A DNA stretch of 10,670 nucleotides from an uncultured Prevotella sp. (GTDB lineage Bacteria > Bacteroidota > Bacteroidia > Bacteroidales > Bacteroidaceae), in assembly GCA_937895845.1 (NCBI GenBank), contig CALBLK010000050.1:1-10670 (forward strand). The letters run 5' to 3'. The stretch's first letter is position 1; each line of letters begins with the position of its first letter. The notes beneath the pieces are model-generated. The model made no database searches and was not told where the DNA came from. It saw only the letters and a list, made by a program, of their open reading frames with translations. A program made the translations under genes and the position numbers. Below are positions 6,278-10,670 of the stretch, piece after piece.

Positions 6278-8491
6278 TTAAATTCTCACCACATTCTTCA
6301 CACCTTTCACGGCCTTGAGCTTTTTGATTAGCGCCTCCAAGCGCGATGCATCGTCAAGCATCACAACCATATTGCCACTGAACAGACCGTCATTGCTGTT
6401 AATGCTGATACTGCGCAGCACAAGTTTCTCGTCCTTGCTGATGATACTGGTCAAGTTGTTTACAATACCTATGTCATCATTTCCGATAACGCGGAGGGTT
6501 ATCTGGTAGAGCGAGCCACCCTTGCCGCTCCACTTGGCTTTCACGATGCGGTAGCCAAAGCGCTTGCGCATCTCGGCAGCGTTGGGGCAGTCGGTGCGGT
6601 GAATCTTGATTCCGCCGTTCACGGTGACAAATCCAAACACATCATCGCCATAGATGGGGTTGCAGCAGCGAGCCAGCTGGTAGTCAATGCCTTTCAAGTT
6701 TCGGTCAATTACCAGCACATCGTCCGTGTCTGCAACGGGCGTAGCAGTCGGTTTCAGACTAAATTTCTCCGCACTTCTTGCCGGAACTTCGCTGCCAGAA
6801 TTAACATCACGCTGCTGTATCTCAACATACTTGTCAATGATGTCGTTTACGTCAAGTTCTCCGTCTGCTATGCGCTTGTAGAAGTCGCTGGTCTCCTTGA
6901 ACCCTAATTTCTTCACTAACCTGGCCATGGCAGATTCCTCAAGCTCAATCTTGCGGTTCTTGAACTTGCGCTCTATCATCTCCTTGGCAAACAGCCCTTC
7001 CTTGATTTGGGTCTCTTTCAATGCCAGACGAATCTTGGCCTTGGCACGCGGGGTCTTCACGATGTTGAGCCACTCTTGCTTTGGCTTTTGAGCGGCTGAT
7101 GTTATGATCTCTATCTGGTCGCCGCTGCGCAATTGCTCTCTAAATGTCACAGCACGTCCGTTGATGCGTGCACCGGTACAGCTGTTGCCTAGTTTGGAGT
7201 GGATGTGATAGGCAAAGTCAAGTACCGTAGCCCCCTTGGGGAATTTGAACAGGTCGCCTTTGGGTGTGAACACAAATACCTCATCTTCATAGAGGTCCAT
7301 CTTGAATTGGTCCATCATCTGCAGGTCATCGCTGGTTTCCAGAATGCTTCTGATGTTATTGAGCCACTCGTCAAGTCCACTCTCACCCTTGATGCCTTTG
7401 TACCGCCAGTGCGCGGCTACGCCACGCTCGGCAATCTCGTCCATCCGCTCTGTCCTTATCTGCACTTCCACCCATTTCTTCTCTGGCCCGAGTACCGTGA
7501 TATGCAAACTCTCATAGCCATTTGACTTGGGCACAGAGAGCCAGTCGCGCAACCTCTTTGGGTTAGGCTGGTACATGTCGGTCACAATGCTATAAGCCTG
7601 CCAACACTGCATCTTCTCCTGGTCAAGGGGCGAATCAATGATAATGCGGATGGCAAACAGGTCGTATATACCCTCAAAGTCGCAGTTCTGCTTCTTCATC
7701 TTCTGCCAAATGGAGTGAATGCTCTTTGTGCGTCCCTTGATGTGAAACTTGAGCCCGGACGCACTGAGCTTATCGCGCACAGGGGTTATAAACCGCTCAA
7801 TATAGGTATCGCGCGCTGCCTTGGTGGCATTGAGCTTTCCTTTGATGAGATAGTAGGCATCGTGCTCCAGGTATTTCAGCGAAAGGTCTTCCAACTCACT
7901 TTTCAGTTTGTACAGTCCTAGTTTATGGGCCAACGGTGCATACAGGTAGGCTGACTCCTCGGCTACCTTGCGCCGCTGCTCAGTGAACTTGGTGTCGCGC
8001 AGTTGCCGCATCAGATTTACACGGCTGGCTATCATAATTAGCACAACGCGCATATCCTCGGCGAACGACAGCAACAGGTTGCGAAAATTCTCGCTCTCTA
8101 CAACAGGGGTCTTGGTGTAAAGGCTGGCCACGCGCTGTAACCCATGTAGGATTCGCGCCACTGACGTGCCAAACTTGTTATTTACACTGTCAATGGTCAG
8201 GAATCCACTCCTCACATTCGGGTAAAGCAAGATGGCCAAGACCGCGTCACGCTTGAGGCCAATTTCATCAACGACAATTTTGGCCGTCTGAAAGCCGGTC
8301 AGTATCGGATTGAGACCAAACACATCGCGTTCCACTGCATTCTGTCTGATTGCACTATTTAGCAACTCGCGCATCTTCGTCTCGTCACCGTCTTGCAGGG
8401 TCTCGCCGACGCGGTCTTTCAACTCTTCATAGAGTGCCAGCGTGCTGTCCAACTCCTGCGGTGTAAACTCAAACCTACCGCTGTCTGTCAT
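6278..8491 (-). CDS. RelA/SpoT family (p)ppGpp synthetase with degenerate hydrolase domain
   Basis: A 737-residue long RSH protein that transfers pyrophosphate from ATP to GDP/GTP to make (p)ppGpp. The N-terminal HD region (about 45-205) has the fold pattern but not the catalytic residues: LLHDxxED reads LLYPNVRSG (88-96) and ADRLHNMR reads ASRVNLMR (155-162), so hydrolysis should be absent. The synthetase domain (about 240-365) looks intact: YDLFAIRIIID (276-286), NGYESLH (324-330), VEVQIRT (341-347) and AAHWRYK (359-365). Its substrate-motif position reads RLRD (313-316), like the RXKD of bifunctional enzymes rather than the EXDD of monofunctional RelA. Then come a TGS domain (about 404-465), a helical region, the Cys motif ARCCNP with H631 and C635, and a C-terminal ACT domain (about 661-737). 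It is the first gene of the minus-strand operon. The gene name is left blank because relA and spoT cannot be told apart here. Confidence 0.93.
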   Translation of the reverse strand: MTDSGRFEFTPQELDSTLALYEELKDRVGETLQDGDETKMRELLNSAIRQNAVERDVFGLNPILTGFQTAKIVVDEIGLKRDAVLAILLYPNVRSGFLTIDSVNNKFGTSVARILHGLQRVASLYTKTPVVESENFRNLLLSFAEDMRVVLIMIASRVNLMRQLRDTKFTEQRRKVAEESAYLYAPLAHKLGLYKLKSELEDLSLKYLEHDAYYLIKGKLNATKAARDTYIERFITPVRDKLSASGLKFHIKGRTKSIHSIWQKMKKQNCDFEGIYDLFAIRIIIDSPLDQEKMQCWQAYSIVTDMYQPNPKRLRDWLSVPKSNGYESLHITVLGPEKKWVEVQIRTERMDEIAERGVAAHWRYKGIKGESGLDEWLNNIRSILETSDDLQMMDQFKMDLYEDEVFVFTPKGDLFKFPKGATVLDFAYHIHSKLGNSCTGARINGRAVTFREQLRSGDQIEIITSAAQKPKQEWLNIVKTPRAKAKIRLALKETQIKEGLFAKEMIERKFKNRKIELEESAMARLVKKLGFKETSDFYKRIADGELDVNDIIDKYVEIQQRDVNSGSEVPARSAEKFSLKPTATPVADTDDVLVIDRNLKGIDYQLARCCNPIYGDDVFGFVTVNGGIKIHRTDCPNAAEMRKRFGYRIVKAKWSGKGGSLYQITLRVIGNDDIGIVNNLTSIISKDEKLVLRSISINSNDGLFSGNMVVMLDDASRLEALIKKLKAVKGVKNVVRI

Positions 8492-8558
8492 TTCAAAAAT
8501 TACGTATATTGTCTATCATGCACAACACAGTGCCCCATTGTCAAACTTTTTCAGATGG

Positions 8559-8566
8559 CAAAGTTA
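8559..8566 (-). promoter_or_regulatory. Candidate -7 box for the RSH operon
   Basis: On the minus strand TAACTTTG matches TAnnTTTG exactly and lies 67 nt before the RSH start codon. No clear TTTG stands 19-21 nt upstream, so this is a partial match. A second weaker possibility, TTG-N20-TAATTTTTG, sits directly against the start codon and would give an almost leaderless message. Confidence 0.35.
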
Positions 8567-8587
8567 CTATTTTTTTATTCCATTCTC

Positions 8588-8617
8588 TTGTTTATTCATC
8601 TAAAAGTTGTAAATTTG
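8588..8617 (+). promoter_or_regulatory. Bacteroidota-type promoter for the DUF4301 gene
   Basis: TTG at 8588-8590, a 19-nt spacer and TAAATTTG at 8610-8617 match the Bacteroidota sigma-factor consensus. Transcription would begin near 8622, giving a leader of about 34 nt before ATG 8656. The divergent -7 box for the RSH operon lies only 21 nt to the left, so the two promoters overlap in footprint. Confidence 0.6.
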
Positions 8618-8655
8618 TGCTGTTTTGAAAACATTAACCTCTAAACGACAACAAA

Positions 8656-10176
8656 ATGCTAACACAAGAAGACCTTCAGCAACTGGCCAAGAAAGGCATC
8701 AGCGAGCAGCAGGTTGCCCTCCAGTTGGAACAGTTCAAAAATGGTTTCCCATATCTCCGCATTGAGGCCGCCGCCTCTGTCGGCCACGGTATCATGCACA
8801 TTGATGACGAAAGCCGCAAGGGTTACGTGAAGCTATGGAATGACTATAAAGCGAAAGGGCAGCGCATTGTAAAATTTGTACCTGCGTCAGGGGCAGCCAG
8901 CCGTATGTTTAAGGATATGTTCACGTTTCTCGATGCACCCTATCAATCCCCGCAGACAGACTTTGAAAAGCAGTTCTTTGATCAGATACACCACTTTGCA
9001 TTTTTCGATCTTCTTGATGACACATGCAAGGCCAACGAGGGCAAAGGTGTCGACCAACTGGTGAGCGAGAACCGCTACAAGGCTGTTGTTGCAAATATGC
9101 TTGATGAAAAGGGAATGAACTATGGGCAGCTTCCAAAGGGGCTGCTGCTCTTCCACAAATATCCAGAGGGAGCACGCACACCAATGGAGGAACATTTGGT
9201 TGAGGGCGCACTCTATGCCGCAAGCAACGGACAGTCTTATGTCCACTTTACTGTGAGCCATGAGCACAAGGCACTATTTGAGAAACGTGTGACAGAAAAG
9301 CTTGAGGGGTATGCCAAGAGATACGGAGTAACCTATCATGTTAGTTTCTCGGAGCAGCAGCCCAATACTGACACCGTTGCAGCAAACCAGGACAATACGC
9401 CTTTCCGCGACAACAAGGGACACCTGCTCTTCCGCCCAGGCGGCCATGGTGCGCTGATTAACAATCTGAACAACATTGATGCAGACATTGTCTTTGTCAA
9501 GAATATAGACAATGTTGTGCCCGACAGGCTCAAGGCGGACACTGTTGAGTACAAGCAACTGATTGCCGGCGTGCTTGTCAGCCTACAAAAGAAAGCCTTT
9601 GACTACCTGCGGTTGCTTGACACAGGATTATACAGTCACAGCCAGTTGGAAGAGATCATTCGCTTTCTTCAGCGTGACCTGTGCTGCCGCAACAGCGACA
9701 TCAAAAACCTCGAGGATGCAGACCTCGTGCTCTATCTGCATAAGAAGCTTAACCGTCCAATGCGTGTGTGTGGCATGGTGAAAAATGTTGGCGAACCTGG
9801 AGGCGGTCCTTTCCTGGCCTACAATGCCGATGGGACGGTCAGTTTGCAGATTCTTGAGAGCAGCCAGATAAACAAGAGTGACAGCAAAAGCATGGAACTG
9901 TTCCGTAACGGCACCCATTTCAACCCTGTCGACTTGGTTTGCGCTGTGCGCGACTACAAAGGACGGCACTTCAACCTGCCAGACTACGTGGATCATTCTA
10001 CGGGCTTTATCTCTACAAAGAGCAAGAACGGAAAGGTACTAAAGGCACTTGAGCTACCCGGACTGTGGAATGGTGCCATGAGCGATTGGAACACGGTGTT
10101 CGTCGAGGTGCCCCTTTCCACCTTCAATCCAGTAAAGACGGTCAACGACCTGTTGCGCGACCAGCACCAAGGATAG
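8656..10176 (+). CDS. DUF4301 family protein, possible nucleotide-sugar pyrophosphorylase relative
   Basis: A 506-residue cytoplasmic protein without signal peptide or membrane segment. It matches what I know of DUF4301, a family of unknown function common in Bacteroidota. Several blocks resemble the UDP-sugar pyrophosphorylase (UDPGP) group. A nucleotide-loop-like VPASGAASRM lies at 75-84, PKG at 160-162, and RPGGHGAL (260-267) followed by DIVFVKNIDNV (277-287) recalls the PPGNG...VFNVDN pattern. EVPLSTFNPVKTVNDLL at 484-500 recalls the EVPRsrFlPVKttsDLL ending. These were matched by eye, so the nucleotidyltransferase assignment is inference. Other marks are PGGGPFLAYN (381-390), NGTHFNPVDLV (418-428) and a CC pair at 343-344. 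The start follows an A-rich leader and its own promoter. It is transcribed away from the RSH operon, as a single gene. Confidence 0.85.
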   Translation: MLTQEDLQQLAKKGISEQQVALQLEQFKNGFPYLRIEAAASVGHGIMHIDDESRKGYVKLWNDYKAKGQRIVKFVPASGAASRMFKDMFTFLDAPYQSPQTDFEKQFFDQIHHFAFFDLLDDTCKANEGKGVDQLVSENRYKAVVANMLDEKGMNYGQLPKGLLLFHKYPEGARTPMEEHLVEGALYAASNGQSYVHFTVSHEHKALFEKRVTEKLEGYAKRYGVTYHVSFSEQQPNTDTVAANQDNTPFRDNKGHLLFRPGGHGALINNLNNIDADIVFVKNIDNVVPDRLKADTVEYKQLIAGVLVSLQKKAFDYLRLLDTGLYSHSQLEEIIRFLQRDLCCRNSDIKNLEDADLVLYLHKKLNRPMRVCGMVKNVGEPGGGPFLAYNADGTVSLQILESSQINKSDSKSMELFRNGTHFNPVDLVCAVRDYKGRHFNLPDYVDHSTGFISTKSKNGKVLKALELPGLWNGAMSDWNTVFVEVPLSTFNPVKTVNDLLRDQHQG

Positions 10177-10200
10177 AGTCCACGTGCAGTTTTCATACGT

Positions 10201-10243
10201 CCGTGTCAAGCCAAGAGTTGTTGTGCTGTATGGCTTGACACGG
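10201..10243 (+). terminator. 13-bp perfect hairpin after the DUF4301 gene
   Basis: CCGTGTCAAGCCA (10201-10213) and its exact complement TGGCTTGACACGG (10231-10243) enclose a 17-nt loop, 24 nt after the stop codon. Position suggests a 3'-end structure. There is no T run after it (GCATAATC follows), so it may protect the mRNA end or be a factor-dependent terminator rather than a classical intrinsic one. Confidence 0.55.
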
Positions 10244-10404
10244 GCATAATCTGATAATTCAGTAATGAGAGGACGTGTACACGCAAGAAGGACGTTGAAG
10301 GGCTTGGTTGCGGATTTGAGGGTTTATTCTTAATTTTGCACTTGCTGGTTGACTCTATAGTTGACTCTATAATTGTCTATAAAGATGTTTTTTTCGAATA
10401 AAAG
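10244..10404. other. Intergenic stretch with tandem GTTGACTCTATA repeat
   Basis: No convincing gene. The only ATG frame of note (10265-10333) would give a 22-residue basic peptide with no supporting signal. A 12-bp unit GTTGACTCTATA occurs twice in perfect tandem (10348-10359 and 10360-10371), followed by a partial third copy, ATTGTCTATA (10372-10381). The repeat ends 24 nt before the -33 box of the tRNA promoter. Confidence 0.55.
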
Positions 10405-10435
10405 TTTGCCGTTTTGAAAAAAATGACTACCTTTG
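10405..10435 (+). promoter_or_regulatory. Consensus Bacteroidota promoter of tRNA-Asp
   Basis: TTTG at 10405-10408, a 19-nt spacer, then TACCTTTG at 10428-10435: an exact match to TTTG-N19-TAnnTTTG. The expected start lies near 10440, about 14 nt before the mature tRNA 5' end. Confidence 0.85.
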
Positions 10436-10453
10436 CACACGCAAAACAACAAA

Positions 10454-10530
10454 GGTGTGTTAGTTCAGCTGGTTAGAATGCCTGCCTGTCACGCAGGAGG
10501 TCACGGGTTCGAGTCCCGTACACACCGCCA
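10454..10530 (+). tRNA. tRNA-Asp (anticodon GTC)
   Basis: A 77-nt cloverleaf with encoded CCA. The acceptor stem GGTGTGT (10454-10460) pairs with ACACACC (10520-10526), with discriminator G at 10527 and CCA at 10528-10530. The anticodon arm is CCTGC-CTGTCAC-GCAGG with GTC at 10488-10490, which reads GAC/GAT. The T arm ACGGG-TTCGAGT-CCCGT is complete. It has its own promoter upstream and an intrinsic terminator directly downstream, so it is transcribed alone. Confidence 0.98.
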
Positions 10531-10534
10531 ATGG

Positions 10535-10564
10535 ACGAGGAACCTTTGAAAGTTCCTCGTTTTT
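10535..10564 (+). terminator. Intrinsic terminator of tRNA-Asp
   Basis: A perfect 9-bp stem, ACGAGGAAC (10535-10543) with GTTCCTCGT (10552-10560), an 8-nt loop and then TTTT. It begins 4 nt after the tRNA CCA end. Confidence 0.9.
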
Positions 10565-10670
10565 CGTTAAAGTGAAAATGTGCCAAATGTGGTACTTAAG
10601 GCTCACCCGATAAACCCCTTATCCGCATCCATCTTGATGAATCGGTTAAGGCTGATTATAAAGAGAATTC
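10565..10670. other. Right-edge stretch without an assignable gene
   Basis: A minus-strand frame is open from the window edge to a TGA at 10603-10605 and ends ...NRFIKMDADKGFIG. At about 21 codons it may be the tail of a gene lying outside the window or may be chance. I see no promoter or RNA here. Confidence 0.3.

Noticed and set aside
10265..10333. 22-codon basic peptide frame between DUF4301 and tRNA-Asp
   Set aside because: No promoter, ribosome site or family resemblance; expected by chance at this length.
10600..10607. GGCTCACC matches the outermost 8 bases of the left IS repeat
   Set aside because: The match ends after 8 bases and nothing else of the element follows, so chance is the simpler explanation.

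Overview
The window looks like chromosomal DNA of a Bacteroidota/Bacteroidales bacterium, plausibly Prevotella-like or a relative. Three things suggest this. Several promoters have the Bacteroidota form TTTG-N19-TAnnTTTG, most clearly upstream of the tRNA. Starts lack Shine-Dalgarno sequences and sit behind A-rich leaders. The protein families (DUF4301, a secreted M13 peptidase, a two-ATPase ABC-F protein, an ISAon1-type ISL3 transposase) are typical of that phylum.

Layout from left to right. 1-572 holds one small putative membrane-protein gene on the minus strand (140-457). 573-2118 is a complete but decayed insertion sequence with 23-bp terminal inverted repeats (20/23 identical) and an ISL3/ISAon1-type transposase in two reading frames. 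The catalytic part is broken by an in-frame TGA at 1689 and an extra G at 2035-2039, so this copy should not make a working transposase. 2194-2227 is a strong bidirectional terminator. 2254-8491 is a minus-strand cluster of three tightly spaced genes, transcribed in the order RelA/SpoT-family (p)ppGpp synthetase, ABC-F ATPase, secreted M13 metallopeptidase, with gaps of only 9 and 19 nt. A 164-nt divergent intergenic region (8492-8655) separates it from a plus-strand DUF4301 gene (8656-10176). Then come a 13-bp perfect hairpin, a tandem repeat, a consensus promoter, tRNA-Asp(GTC) at 10454-10530 and its terminator.

How the genes may work together: the RSH protein and the ABC-F protein are both from ribosome-associated families (stringent-response signalling and translation modulation), and the spacing implies one transcript. 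The RSH protein has lost the hydrolase motifs but keeps the synthetase domain, so it is predicted to be synthesis-only and to rely on another enzyme for ppGpp breakdown. The peptidase carries a signal peptide and would act outside the cytoplasm.

I found no new multi-gene defence or mobile system here. The observations most worth following are: DUF4301 reads like a diverged UDP-sugar pyrophosphorylase; the RSH enzyme pairs a dead hydrolase with an RXKD-like synthetase motif; the IS has three reading-frame anomalies that together reconstruct one 483-residue transposase; and tandem TTGACTC repeats occur both at the IS edge and upstream of the tRNA promoter.
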